A stretch of 31,530 nucleotides of DNA from Gemmatimonadota bacterium (GCA_029862935.1 JAOTWK010000007.1:1-31530), one strand, 5' to 3'; shown: positions 1-8,191, counted from the stretch's first letter. Numbers and translations are program-made. The notes: a model not told the origin generated them from the sequence alone.

Positions 1-606
1 GAGATCTGCTGTGGTCGCAAGCTCGAGCTTCTTGAGGACCCTCGACCGATAAGTACTCACCGTCTTGGGGCTCACCGCGAGCTCCGCAGCAGCTTCTTTG
101 ACGCTCTTCCCGGATCCGAGCAGACAGAGCACCCGATATTCGCGGTTCGAGAGCCGCTCGTGGGGGGTGATATGGTGAGATGTGTCCAGCACCTGCAGGA
201 GTCTTTCCGCCAGCAAAGGGGTGATGTAGCGCCCTCCCCCGTGAATCCGGCGCACCGCCTCCGCGAGTTCCACTGGAGAGTGCTCCTTGGTGAGGTATCC
301 GGCTGCACCAGCTTTCAGTGCGCGCACCGCGTATTGCTCTTCTGAGTGGGCGCTGAGAATCAGCACGGCGAGTGTCGGCCGCTCCTCTTTGACCCACTGC
401 AGGATGTCCAAAAAGGACGGGCCCGGCATCGTGATGTCGAGCAACAACACGTCGGCATCAACCTGTTGGAGCACGTGAAGTAGCTCGTCTCCACTACTCG
501 CCTCGGCAACGATGTCCATGTCGGGGTGGTCGGCAACAATGCCATGCAGTCCCTTGCGCACGATCGGGTGATCATCCGCGACCACAAGCTTCATGATTTC
601 AGGCAT
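1..606 (-). CDS. NarL/LuxR-family response regulator (3' end cut by window edge)
   Basis: DNA-binding response regulator, the probable output of the adjacent kinase. Counting from the second Met (codon ending at 594), an N-terminal receiver spans about residues 1-118 with acidic pocket ADDHP, phospho-acceptor D53 (LLLDITMPG) and the conserved Lys in YLTKE. A LuxR-type helix-turn-helix follows from about residue 145 (LSNREYRVL, then AAAELAVSPKTVSTYRSRV). The frame is open to base 1, giving 202 codons from ATG 606 or 198 from ATG 594; family members are usually 205-220 residues, so only a short tail is missing. Neither start has a strong ribosome site; MKLVVADDHP from 594 looks the more typical N-terminus. 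It lies 45 bp downstream of the hybrid kinase on the same strand, so the two are probably one operon. Targets cannot be told from sequence. Confidence 0.9.
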   Translation of the reverse strand, partial: MPEIMKLVVADDHPIVRKGLHGIVADHPDMDIVAEASSGDELLHVLQQVDADVLLLDITMPGPSFLDILQWVKEERPTLAVLILSAHSEEQYAVRALKAGAAGYLTKEHSPVELAEAVRRIHGGGRYITPLLAERLLQVLDTSHHITPHERLSNREYRVLCLLGSGKSVKEAAAELAVSPKTVSTYRSRVLKKLELATTADL

Positions 607-651
607 GGAAGGTCTGTTTCTGACGTAGCGTTCTCACCATCACCGTTACGC

Positions 652-3600
652 TCATGCCCCCTGCAGATAGGTACGAACTTCACCGTGAACCTGATCGATT
701 CGTTGTAGGAGCCGTACCGCATCGTCGACGCGCTCCTCCCGTCCCGCGGTCTCGAGATCGCGCAGGAGCTCAAACAACGCCCCCGCGTGAATCGTGCCGG
801 CCGACGACTTGAACACATGCGCGGCTTCCGCGATGGCCCGGGCATCCCCCGAACCAACAGCGGCATGCAGTGCCTCCATGCGTACGGGTGCGTCCTCGAG
901 GAACACCTCCAACATGCCATCAACCGCTTCTTCCACGCCCGCCTCACGCATCGTGGCGCGAAAAGCGTGAAGGTCGACTGGTGCAGGGGCGGACTCGCGC
1001 TCCGCTGAGGTTCCTGTGGGAGATTCAACACCTCCGCTTCCCCACCCTTCCACACAGGCAAACAGTTCGTGCGGCTTGAACGGCTTGGCAATGTGGTCGT
1101 TCATCCCCGCGGAGAGAAACCGCGAACGCTCCTCCTGAAGCGCGTGCGCCGTCATCGCGATGATAGGTAAGCTCTCGTACGCCGGATCGGATCGGATTGC
1201 CGCCGTCGCTGCCATACCGTCCAGCTCCGGCATCTGGATATCCATCAGTACGACGTCGAACCTATCCTGACGCACAGCCTCAACGGCCTCCGCGCCATTG
1301 CCGACAATCACGACATGGTGGCCCCGCTTGTCGAGCATACGCTGTGCCACCTGCTGGTTGACTGGATTGTCTTCGGCGACAAGGATGCGAAGTGCCTGCC
1401 GGGTCTCCGCAATGGAGTGGCGGGTGACGAGACGCTGCGTCCCCGTCGCCGGCTCGGCTGTCCCACCAGCCAGAACCGCCGCGGCAACCTCGATCAGCTC
1501 GACTCCGGCCACCGGCTTGGGGAGATATCCCGCAATTCCCAACTCCCGACACCGCTCCGCATCGCCACGTTGTCCTACCGCGGTCAGCATGATCACTCGT
1601 GTATCGCCGAGACAGCTGTCGTCGCGCATGGTCTGCGCTAACTCGAAACCACTGCTACCTGGCATGTACGCATCGATGACGGCGAGCGCGTAGGAAGATC
1701 CTTCATCGCAGACCTTGCGCAACTGATCGAGCGCGGCATCGGCATTGCCACACGTGTCGACGGATGCTCCTGCATGTCCCAACGCCTCGGCCACGATCCG
1801 GCGAATAGTCGCGTTGTCGTCCGCGACCAGGACGCGAAGTCCACGCAATCGGTCAGCGTCTCGCGGCACAGCCGACTTGTCTTGCTCTGCAACAACCGTG
1901 AAGGGCACACGGAACGAGAAGACACTCCCCCGATGGGGTTCGCTTTCCACCGAGATGTCTTCCGCTCCCATGAGTCGGACGAGGCGCCGGCAAATGGTCA
2001 GGCCGAGCCCAGTGCCGCCATACCGACGGGTGGTAGAGACGTCAGCCTGCGTGAACTCCTCGAACATGGCCTCGATCTGGTCGGGCGCAATGCCAATGCC
2101 GGTATCACGCACGGCAATCCGGACAACGGCCTTTCCGTTCTCTCGCTCTTCGGTCGCTAACGATATGACGACTTCACCCTCGTGCGTGAACTTGATCGCG
2201 TTGCCGATGAGGTTGGTCAGCACCTGCCGGAGACGGCCTGGATCGCCGCGCACCGTGTGGGGAACGCCCACCTCGATGTTGTAGACCAACTCGACGCCTT
2301 GGTCGAAGGCGTGAACCGCCAGCAGGCGCACCGTCGAGTCGATGAGACTGTGGAGATCGAATTCGAGATCTTCGAGGTGAATGTGACCCGCCTCGATTTT
2401 GGAGAAATCGAGGATATCGTTGATCACGCCGAGCAGGGATTCAGCAGAACTCTTGATCAACTCCGCGGACTTGCGCTGCTCGTCCGCGAGCTCGGTGTCG
2501 AGCAAGAGTTCCGTCATTCCCAATACCGCGTTCATCGGTGTTCGAATTTCATGGCTCATGTTGGCCAGGAACGCGCTTCTCGCCTGTGCTGCCCGCTCGG
2601 CGAGCACGCGTGCCTCTTCCAGCGCATCACGGGCGGCAGCACGTTCAGTTACGTCCCGAGCGATCCCGCGAGCGCCGACCACGCGGCCGTTCCCGTCGAG
2701 CAGCGGGCGTACCGCGAAACTCAAGTGCCGTTGCTCACCGGAGGAATGAAGGTGGACCGTCTCGTAGTCCGTGAGGTGTTGACCGGCAAGCACCTCGCGA
2801 AACGCGTTCAGATCACTCTCCAACTTTGAGGGGTCGACTACCTCCGCAAACGGACGACCGACGAGATCGGCGGCCGGAAATCCATAGACTTGCTGGACGG
2901 CCGAATTCAGGAACGTCCAGCTACCCTCACGATTCACCTCCCACACAAGGTCAGAGGCGCTCTCGACGAGGTCGCGATACTGCTCCTCCGTACGTCGAAG
3001 CGCCTCTTCGGCGAAACGACGTTGCGTAACGTCCTGGTAGAGTACGAAAATTGCGCCAGCCTCCTGGCGCACCCCCGCCGCAGAAACCTGCACCCAGACG
3101 CGGTCCCCGTTCTTCCGCTGCCGCTGCACCTCCTCCACCACCACATCGCCCGCATGGACACGTTCATCAAGTGCTTGAGCTTGGGCGAGCGCGGACTCTG
3201 GGACGATCAAGTCGTTGATCGACCGTTCTCTCACATCGCCTGCTTCGTATCCGAAGAGGCTCTCGAACGCCGGATTCACTCCCAAGACCTTGCCGTCCGG
3301 GCTCACCGCCGCAATCGCGGTTGGCGCCGACCGGATGAGTGCATCCAGAAAACTCCGTTCGCGCGCCGCATCGGCGCGGCTCAGTTCCAGCCGTTTGGCG
3401 GCGGTCAAGTACTCACGGAGTTGTTGGTGACCTCGACGGTACAAGACCACCATCGCCACGCCAAACAGAACAACGAGGACCAAGGCAACACCGTGCCACC
3501 GATCCCATTCCTGCAACGAGATCGCAAGGGCCATTGGGCCAATGAGCCCGGAGGCGAAGTAGAAATAGCTTCGCGGATCGGCGATCAGCGTGATCGTTCC

Positions 3601-4065
3601 GCCCGCCACCAGTCCGGAAAACACCACCAAGAGCAGCGCGAGATCGGTGAGCCCGAGACTATCGGTGAGGATCGCCAGTCCGGCAGCCCATGCCAGCGAG
3701 GTGAGCACCACGGTCTGCCGCACCGTCTTGACGGCATACTGTGGTTCGGCACCGAGCTGCTGAAGACGGACGCGTGTGTACGCCCGCACGACCACCGCCA
3801 CGACGAGCGCTGCGATCCATCCCACGAGGGCGATCGACGGCACGCGACCCCAAAACAGGACCGCCATGATGCTCGCCAGTGCCAGGTGCAAGACCTCAGC
3901 GACTGGGCTCTCTGCGATGAGCCGCGAGATCAGGAGGTCACGGATCTCTTGCCCGAGTCGATCGGTCCGATGTCGGTCCGGGTCGCTGACACGCGCCGTA
4001 TCCCCGAGCATGGACTCGCGCGGACGTGATATGCTGTCACGCTGCTGCGGCCCGTTCAGCACCAC
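652..4065 (-). CDS. Unorthodox hybrid sensor histidine kinase (PAS-PAS-HisKA-HATPase-REC-REC-HPt)
   Basis: Membrane-bound multistep phosphorelay kinase of 1137 residues. Residues about 55-210 hold about six hydrophobic helices with little periplasmic loop. Two PAS domains follow (about 235-350 and 360-475), then HisKA with H505 in MSHEIRTP, HATPase_c with the N-box around N622, DTGIGIA (654-660) and GGTGLGL, receiver 1 with D798, receiver 2 with D942 (VLMDIQMPELDG), and a C-terminal HPt with H1083 (AAHVFKSSAGT). This is BarA/TorS-like but with an extra receiver; both receivers keep the Asp. The GTG start at 4065 is chosen because AAGGAG lies 6 nt upstream; Met20 (position 4008) is the alternative. 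The response regulator 45 bp downstream is the likely final acceptor of the His-Asp-His-Asp relay. The stimulus is unknown; membrane and PAS domains leave open a redox, gas or membrane signal. Confidence 0.95.
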   Translation of the reverse strand: MVLNGPQQRDSISRPRESMLGDTARVSDPDRHRTDRLGQEIRDLLISRLIAESPVAEVLHLALASIMAVLFWGRVPSIALVGWIAALVVAVVVRAYTRVRLQQLGAEPQYAVKTVRQTVVLTSLAWAAGLAILTDSLGLTDLALLLVVFSGLVAGGTITLIADPRSYFYFASGLIGPMALAISLQEWDRWHGVALVLVVLFGVAMVVLYRRGHQQLREYLTAAKRLELSRADAARERSFLDALIRSAPTAIAAVSPDGKVLGVNPAFESLFGYEAGDVRERSINDLIVPESALAQAQALDERVHAGDVVVEEVQRQRKNGDRVWVQVSAAGVRQEAGAIFVLYQDVTQRRFAEEALRRTEEQYRDLVESASDLVWEVNREGSWTFLNSAVQQVYGFPAADLVGRPFAEVVDPSKLESDLNAFREVLAGQHLTDYETVHLHSSGEQRHLSFAVRPLLDGNGRVVGARGIARDVTERAAARDALEEARVLAERAAQARSAFLANMSHEIRTPMNAVLGMTELLLDTELADEQRKSAELIKSSAESLLGVINDILDFSKIEAGHIHLEDLEFDLHSLIDSTVRLLAVHAFDQGVELVYNIEVGVPHTVRGDPGRLRQVLTNLIGNAIKFTHEGEVVISLATEERENGKAVVRIAVRDTGIGIAPDQIEAMFEEFTQADVSTTRRYGGTGLGLTICRRLVRLMGAEDISVESEPHRGSVFSFRVPFTVVAEQDKSAVPRDADRLRGLRVLVADDNATIRRIVAEALGHAGASVDTCGNADAALDQLRKVCDEGSSYALAVIDAYMPGSSGFELAQTMRDDSCLGDTRVIMLTAVGQRGDAERCRELGIAGYLPKPVAGVELIEVAAAVLAGGTAEPATGTQRLVTRHSIAETRQALRILVAEDNPVNQQVAQRMLDKRGHHVVIVGNGAEAVEAVRQDRFDVVLMDIQMPELDGMAATAAIRSDPAYESLPIIAMTAHALQEERSRFLSAGMNDHIAKPFKPHELFACVEGWGSGGVESPTGTSAERESAPAPVDLHAFRATMREAGVEEAVDGMLEVFLEDAPVRMEALHAAVGSGDARAIAEAAHVFKSSAGTIHAGALFELLRDLETAGREERVDDAVRLLQRIDQVHGEVRTYLQGA

Positions 4066-4071
4066 ATTCCA

Positions 4072-4077
4072 CTCCTT
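4072..4077 (-). promoter_or_regulatory. Ribosome binding site fixing the GTG start of the hybrid kinase
   Basis: AAGGAG on the minus strand sits 6 nt before the GTG codon at 4065-4063. No comparable site precedes the in-frame ATG 57 nt further in, so the longer protein is preferred. Confidence 0.6.
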
Positions 4078-4269
4078 CGTGACGCTACCCGCTCGCGTGG
4101 CCGCTCGGCCGAAACGGGCACGCTGGATGCGTCTCCGCTAAATTGGAGTCCGCTGAGCGTTGTCTCACATCGTTCAAGCATGAGAGGCTATCGGCCGTTC
4201 GTTCACGGCTCAAGGTACAAGCTATAAGACCGACTACTGAAGCACCAAGAGAGGGCCAATCTTCGGCAT

Positions 4270-5694
4270 ATGGGAATCAAGCGAATGGCCAAGACTCGAG
4301 CGACCGTTGAGTTCTTCGGAGCGGCCGGCACCGTCACCGGATCGAAGCACCTCGTCACCGCGAATGGTCGCCAAGTGCTGCTGGACTGCGGACTGTTCCA
4401 AGGGCTCAAGGCGCTGCGACAGCGGAACTGGGAGCCTCCCCCGTTCGTACCGTCCGAGCTCGATGCCGTGGTCCTGAGCCACGCGCATATCGATCATTCG
4501 GGATATCTCCCGCTGCTCGTCCGTCGGGGGTTCAACGGACCCGTCTACTGCACCCACGCTACGGCCGATCTGCTCGGATGCCTCCTTCCGGATTCTGCCT
4601 ACCTCCAAGAGAAGTTTGCTGCGAGCGCCAACTATTTGGGCTACTCGAGGCACCGGCCTGCCCTGCCGCTGTATACGATGGCCGATGCCCAGGCAGCGCT
4701 CGCGCTGCTCCAACCGCGGCCCTTCGGAGAGCCCATTGTCGTGACTGACGGCATCGATGCGACGTTCCGCACCGCTGGCCACATCTTGGGTTCCGCGACA
4801 GTCGACGTCCAGTTGGACGGAACGGTCGGACGACGCCCCATCCACCTCGTGTTCTCCGGTGACCTCGGACGGTGGGGCCGACCGATCCTCCGCGACCCGC
4901 AGCCTGTACCGCACGCGGACTACCTGCTGCTCGAGTCCACGTACGGCAATCGGTCCCATCCACCGGATGCCGACGAGGATCTCGCTCAGTGCGTGCGCAA
5001 CTCGGCGGAGCGCGGGGGGGCGCTGCTTGTCCCCGCCTTCGCCGTGGGTCGTACCCAAGAGCTGTTGTGGCGTATCCGAGAGCTGGAGGACGATTCACGT
5101 ATCCCCAGCGTTCCTGTGTACGTCGACAGCCCGATGGCCATCGACGTGACCGACATCTATTTGAGACACACCACTGAGCACGATCTGGACATGCGGACGG
5201 TGCGGGAGTCCGGGGACTTCCCGCTGTACCCCGAGCAGTTTCAACTCGCCAAATCGAAGGAAGAGTCGATGGCGTTGAACGACGTCCGTGGCCCCGTCGT
5301 CATCATTTCGGCGAGCGGGATGGCAACGGGTGGCCGCATCCTGCACCACCTCAAGCTTCGGCTCTCCGACAAGCGGACCACGGTACTCCTCGTGGGATTT
5401 CAGGCGGCTGGCACCCGGGGGCGGCGGCTTCAGGAGGGAGCCGAGGAAGTCCGCATTCACGGTCATGACGTCAAGGTGCGGGCCCGGGTTGACACGCTCG
5501 ACGGCCTCTCAGCTCACGCCGATCAAGGAGAGCTGTTGCGGTGGATCTCAGGGTTCGAGCGACCACCCAAGAGCACGCACTTGGTGCACGGGGAACCGAG
5601 CGCCGCTGAGGCGCTCGCGGCACAGATCGACGCACAGTATGGATGGAAGACTCAGGTCGCCAAGTTCGAAGGGAAGGTTCAGCTCCGCTCGTAG
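4270..5694 (+). CDS. Beta-CASP metallo-beta-lactamase RNA nuclease (YSH1/CPSF-73-like)
   Basis: Cytosolic zinc-dependent RNA endo/exonuclease-type protein of 474 residues. Zinc motif HAHIDH lies at 71-76 (HxHxDH), with further ligand regions around H171 (TAGHILGS) and D198 (FSGDLGR). The beta-CASP insert follows with ESTYGNRSH (222-230), PAFAVGRTQELL (255-266), SASGMATGGR (347-356) and the C-terminal SAHAD (414-418) and LVHGEP (438-443) motifs of the RMMBL segment. Length and motif order match bacterial COG1236-type RNA hydrolases. The start is ATG 4270 or ATG 4285 (MAKTRATVEFFGA); neither has a good ribosome site, and 4285 gives the more typical N-terminus. It stands alone, divergent from the hybrid kinase across about 200 bp in which TATAAG (4223-4228) is a possible -10 element without a convincing -35. 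The physiological RNA substrate is unknown. Confidence 0.93.
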   Translation: MGIKRMAKTRATVEFFGAAGTVTGSKHLVTANGRQVLLDCGLFQGLKALRQRNWEPPPFVPSELDAVVLSHAHIDHSGYLPLLVRRGFNGPVYCTHATADLLGCLLPDSAYLQEKFAASANYLGYSRHRPALPLYTMADAQAALALLQPRPFGEPIVVTDGIDATFRTAGHILGSATVDVQLDGTVGRRPIHLVFSGDLGRWGRPILRDPQPVPHADYLLLESTYGNRSHPPDADEDLAQCVRNSAERGGALLVPAFAVGRTQELLWRIRELEDDSRIPSVPVYVDSPMAIDVTDIYLRHTTEHDLDMRTVRESGDFPLYPEQFQLAKSKEESMALNDVRGPVVIISASGMATGGRILHHLKLRLSDKRTTVLLVGFQAAGTRGRRLQEGAEEVRIHGHDVKVRARVDTLDGLSAHADQGELLRWISGFERPPKSTHLVHGEPSAAEALAAQIDAQYGWKTQVAKFEGKVQLRS

Positions 5695-5755
5695 TTGCAG
5701 GGCACGGCGCGCTGGATCGCCTGGGGGGCGTAGTCGCAGGCTGCTCCCAGAAAAA

Positions 5756-5802
5756 GGGAAACCCCCGGTGCCCTCCCGTGCACCGGGGGTGAGGGATTTC
5801 CC
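5756..5802 (+). terminator. GC-rich hairpin after the RNA nuclease gene
   Basis: Perfect 11-bp stem, ACCCCCGGTGC at 5761-5771 with its complement at 5780-5790 and an 8-nt loop. An outer GGGAAA (5756-5761) can pair with TTTCCC (5797-5802). No T-tract follows on the plus strand, while an A-run precedes the hairpin, which would give a T-run for minus-strand transcription. A terminator ending the gene 60 bp upstream is likely but not textbook. Confidence 0.55.
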
Positions 5803-5810
5803 TCTGAGAC

Positions 5811-5838
5811 TTGGTGTACGCGCCGAAACCGGTAAAAT
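5811..5838 (+). promoter_or_regulatory. Promoter-like site in the gene-poor stretch
   Basis: TTGGTG (5811-5816), 16-bp spacer, TAAAAT (5833-5838). It lies just after the hairpin and would transcribe 5845 onward, a stretch with no recognisable gene before the UspA promoter. It is a pattern match only. Confidence 0.3.
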
Positions 5839-6031
5839 GGCGCAGGGTCTTGCCGGTACTACCACATCAGATTACACGCTCGACGATCCCGATCGTCTTG
5901 CCTGCGGCCGATGCCAAAACCCCTCAAGCCTCAGCGGCGCCGCGAGGCGCCGGCCCTTCCCTCAAAGAGCGTTCCCGCAGTGGCCACCCATCAAGGATGA
6001 CGATGCACGCTACCTAGACACGAATGAAGTT

Positions 6032-6069
6032 GGGGTGAATTCGGACTGAATACGGCTTCAATTCACCCC
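6032..6069. repeat. Perfect 10-bp inverted repeat upstream of UspA
   Basis: GGGGTGAATT at 6032-6041 and AATTCACCCC at 6060-6069, separated by 18 nt. It ends 11 bp before the -35 box of the UspA promoter, a suitable place for an activator site; it could equally be an RNA stem ending an upstream transcript. No T-run follows it. Confidence 0.55.
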
Positions 6070-6080
6070 GGGGCGCTGGC

Positions 6081-6110
6081 TTGACGCATCATGCCCATGC
6101 GCGGTACACT
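6081..6110 (+). promoter_or_regulatory. Sigma70-type promoter of the UspA gene
   Basis: TTGACG (6081-6086), 18-bp spacer, TACACT (6105-6110). The predicted transcription start near 6117 leaves a leader of about 33 nt to the ATG at 6150. The site also argues against longer reading-frame starts near 6081, which would place the promoter inside the coding region. Confidence 0.55.
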
Positions 6111-6149
6111 CGCCGACGACCTCCTTTCCCCGAGCGGAGCCCGGCTTCC

Positions 6150-7028
6150 ATGACCTGGCAACCCATTGTGGTAGGCGCGGATGCATCAGCTGAGGGCGCC
6201 CTGGCGGTGACCCTCGGATGGACTGTGGCGGCCGCGGCGAACGCCCCGTGTCACGTGGTACATGGGGTCCGCGAGGCTGCGCACCCCGGTCTCGGCCCGG
6301 GGCCCTCGGAGGAACGCGAGCGCTTCAACCAACAGGTGCTCGAGGCCGCACGTCGCGAAGTGGCTGACGCCATAGGCGACACCGTCCCCTCCCAAGCGAT
6401 CGAGCAACTGCATGTGCGATTGGGCAACCCGGCCTGGGTGCTGGCGCGCGCCGTGGAGGAGAAGCAAGCCGGGCTTCTGGTGCTGGGAGGCAAGCACCAC
6501 GTAGCACCCGTGCGCTGGTTCGGGGGGAGCACCGTACATCACGCCGTTCGGACGATCGACGTGCCCATTCTCGTCGCTGCACCCACCGATACGACCTTCG
6601 GCAAGGTCCTCGTGGCCACCGATCTCTCAGATGTGGCCCAGCCAACGATCCAGGCTGCCGTACGGTTTGCCGCCTTGTTTGGCTCGGCTATGAAAGTCCT
6701 CCACGTGGTGGAACCGCTGCCGGCCATTCCCGACGTTGGGATCGAGTTGGACGAGCGAGAGCACCTCCGGCTCGCTGAGGAAGGAATCCGCACACTGCTC
6801 TCGTCCGCGGACCCTTTACACACCGCCGAGCTCGAGGTACGATCGGGCACACCTGCGCGCGCGATTGCCGACGAGTCCGATCGGTGGGAAGCGGACCTAG
6901 TCGTGGTCGGCACGCACGGCAAGGGATGGGTCGATCGGGTCTTGCTCGGTAGTACCACGGAGCGCCTGTTGAATCGGCTGCCCGCTCCTGTCCTGGTCAT
7001 TCCAAGCCGCGCTCCCAGCAACCAGTAG
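6150..7028 (+). CDS. Tandem-domain universal stress protein (UspA family)
   Basis: Cytosolic universal stress protein of 292 residues with two Usp domains (about 3-142 and 151-287). Domain 2 carries the ATP-binding signature G-x2-G-x9-G-S/T (GTHGKG at about 254, ending LLGST), so it should bind ATP. Domain 1 has the diverged GGKHHVAPVRWFGGS and probably does not. ATG 6150 is chosen because the protein then begins with a normal Usp strand (MTWQPIVVGADAS), GGAG lies 11 nt upstream, and a promoter ends at 6110. The next genes on this strand are a CBS-pair protein and a ba3 oxidase operon. Elsewhere, tandem Usp proteins and CBS-pair proteins often belong to low-oxygen or redox-stress regulons, which fits this setting but is inference. 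Confidence 0.93.
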   Translation: MTWQPIVVGADASAEGALAVTLGWTVAAAANAPCHVVHGVREAAHPGLGPGPSEERERFNQQVLEAARREVADAIGDTVPSQAIEQLHVRLGNPAWVLARAVEEKQAGLLVLGGKHHVAPVRWFGGSTVHHAVRTIDVPILVAAPTDTTFGKVLVATDLSDVAQPTIQAAVRFAALFGSAMKVLHVVEPLPAIPDVGIELDEREHLRLAEEGIRTLLSSADPLHTAELEVRSGTPARAIADESDRWEADLVVVGTHGKGWVDRVLLGSTTERLLNRLPAPVLVIPSRAPSNQ

Positions 7029-7044
7029 GTCAGACGTGTCAGCC

Positions 7045-7072
7045 TTGCATCTCACCGGTCTTGCGCTACCAT
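7045..7072 (+). promoter_or_regulatory. Possible promoter before the CBS-pair gene
   Basis: TTGCAT (7045-7050), 16-bp spacer, TACCAT (7067-7072), in the 104-bp gap after the UspA stop. The match is moderate; read-through from the UspA promoter is the alternative. Confidence 0.3.
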
Positions 7073-7132
7073 ATCTGCCTTGTCGGCGGAACTCCTTCGC
7101 AGGGCCTCCCGTCACATCCAAGGCAAGGAATC

Positions 7133-7534
7133 ATGAAAGTCGCTGATTTGATGGCACGCGATCTCACGGTCGTCAACCAAGACATCACGATTCAAGAAGC
7201 CGTTGTACAGCTCGCGGACGCGCAGGTGCACGGCGTGCCCGTGGTCAATCGCCGAGGCCGGTTGGTTGGGGTCTTGTCGTCAAGCGACATCGTCCAGACC
7301 ACGGCTGAACGGACCAGTGGCGGAGACGCCGATGAGCTGTTCGATGACACGTTGGTGCGTGACATCATGACTACCCCACCCAAGACCGTTGCGCCGACGG
7401 AAGACGTCCGCACGGCGGCAAAGCACATGCTGGAGCTCGATGTGCACCGCTTGTTCGTCATCGAGGGCGATTCTCTGGTTGGGGTCATCGCACAAAGCGA
7501 TATCGTACGCGCCGTCGCCGACGGCACGATCTGA
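7133..7534 (+). CDS. CBS-domain pair protein
   Basis: Small cytosolic protein of 133 residues made of two CBS domains only (about 1-58 and 73-133), i.e. one Bateman module; such stand-alone pairs bind adenosine nucleotides and act as energy or redox sensors. Each half shows the repeated pattern: MKVADLMARDLTVV...GVPVVNRRGRLVGVLSSSDIV and VRDIMTTPPKTVAP...RLFVIEGDSLVGVIAQSDIV. The ATG at 7133 follows AAGGAA closely and gives the classical CBS N-terminus, so upstream in-frame starts are not used. It sits between UspA and the ba3 oxidase operon (32 bp before the subunit IIa gene) and may be co-transcribed with the oxidase. No effector domain is attached, so the partner is unknown. Confidence 0.93.
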   Translation: MKVADLMARDLTVVNQDITIQEAVVQLADAQVHGVPVVNRRGRLVGVLSSSDIVQTTAERTSGGDADELFDDTLVRDIMTTPPKTVAPTEDVRTAAKHMLELDVHRLFVIEGDSLVGVIAQSDIVRAVADGTI

Positions 7535-7566
7535 CGACATTCTCCACACTTCGACCTGAGGCACCA

Positions 7567-7707
7567 ATGCGCGATCAGAATGCAGAGATCGGCAAACATC
7601 CTCGTGGCACCCTGGCATTGGTCGGGCTGTACGGCCTGATCTTCGTACTAGGGTGGCTTGCCGTGTTCGTGTTTGTGTACCTCCCCCGCGGCGTAGTAAC
7701 GAGGTAG
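7567..7707 (+). CDS. cbaD: Cytochrome c oxidase subunit IIa-like small membrane protein
   Basis: 46-residue protein with a short charged N-terminus (to about residue 13), one hydrophobic helix at about 16-39 (LALVGLYGLIFVLGWLAVF) and a short basic tail. This is the layout of the small subunit IIa of ba3-type oxidases, a single-helix subunit that occupies the place of the second helix missing from subunit II. GAGG lies 5 nt before the ATG, and the stop at 7705-7707 is 7 bp before subunit II, whose ribosome site overlaps this gene's end. The order IIa-II-I equals cbaDBA of Thermus. Assignment rests on size, topology and position, since such short proteins have little sequence signature. Confidence 0.82.
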   Translation: MRDQNAEIGKHPRGTLALVGLYGLIFVLGWLAVFVFVYLPRGVVTR

Positions 7708-7714
7708 CCCCCCA

Positions 7715-8191
7715 ATGCATGTCGACCTCTACGAACGCATATGGATGTGGGGAGCCGGTGCCATCGTCGTGTTCTTCCTCGGAGCTATCGGATTCGCAAC
7801 CGTCATTCAGGGCCGCGTGCCACCAAGCCACGTGGAGCTGTTGGATCCACGGGGGGTGTTCACGGATCCCCGCTTCAGTGAGCCGGGCGTCACGACGAAC
7901 CCAGACGGCAGTGTCGAAGTCAACCTCGTGGCCCAAATCTGGATCTTCCGTCCCAATGAGATTCGGGTGCCCGCCGGCCGACCCGTCACATTCCGCATGA
8001 CGAGCCCGGACGTCATTCACGGATTTCAGATCGTTGGGACGAATAGCAATACGATGGTCGTTCCGGGATACGTGAGCCAGTTCACGACGACGTTCGACAC
8101 GCCGGGCGAATATCTCATCGTCTGCAACGAGTATTGCGGCACCAACCATCATACCATGGCAGCGACGCTGATCGTCGAGGAGGGCACATGA
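7715..8191 (+). CDS. cbaB: ba3-type cytochrome c oxidase subunit II (CuA)
   Basis: Membrane-anchored CuA subunit of 158 residues that accepts electrons from cytochrome c on the periplasmic side and passes them to subunit I. A single N-terminal helix (about 9-31) is followed by a cupredoxin domain with the full CuA set: H102 (VIHGF), C137, E139, C141, H145 and M148 (C-x3-C-x3-H-x2-M). The 35-residue distance from the first His to the first Cys equals that in Thermus ba3. One helix instead of two marks the ba3 (B) family. Its TGA overlaps the ATG of subunit I (ATGA), so the two are translationally coupled. Likely donors are the monohaem cytochromes encoded at 16.5-17.5 kb, by inference. Confidence 0.95.
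   Translation: MHVDLYERIWMWGAGAIVVFFLGAIGFATVIQGRVPPSHVELLDPRGVFTDPRFSEPGVTTNPDGSVEVNLVAQIWIFRPNEIRVPAGRPVTFRMTSPDVIHGFQIVGTNSNTMVVPGYVSQFTTTFDTPGEYLIVCNEYCGTNHHTMAATLIVEEGT

Larger units (their letters stand above)
5695..6149. other. 455-bp region without a supported gene
   Basis: No open frame here shows a recognisable family. A 71-codon frame from ATG 5837 overlaps a promoter-like -10 and looks non-coding (low-complexity Arg/Pro run, no ribosome site). The region contains a hairpin (5756-5802), a promoter-like site (5811-5838), a perfect 10-bp inverted repeat (6032-6069) and the promoter of the UspA gene (6081-6110). It could hold a short untranslated RNA; the sequence alone does not settle this. 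Confidence 0.5.

Noticed and set aside
2890..4029. Long plus-strand open frame (379 codons) opposite the hybrid kinase
   Set aside because: Low-complexity His/Arg-rich translation with no family traits; the minus-strand frame carries clear kinase domains. It is a shadow caused by high GC.
4134..4154. Direct repeat TCCGCT (4134-4139 and 4149-4154) as an operator between the divergent kinase and nuclease genes
   Set aside because: A six-base repeat pair 15 bp apart is easily expected by chance and no third copy is seen.
5837..6049. 71-codon frame in the gene-poor stretch
   Set aside because: No ribosome site, start codon overlaps a -10-like element, composition unlike a protein, no family traits.
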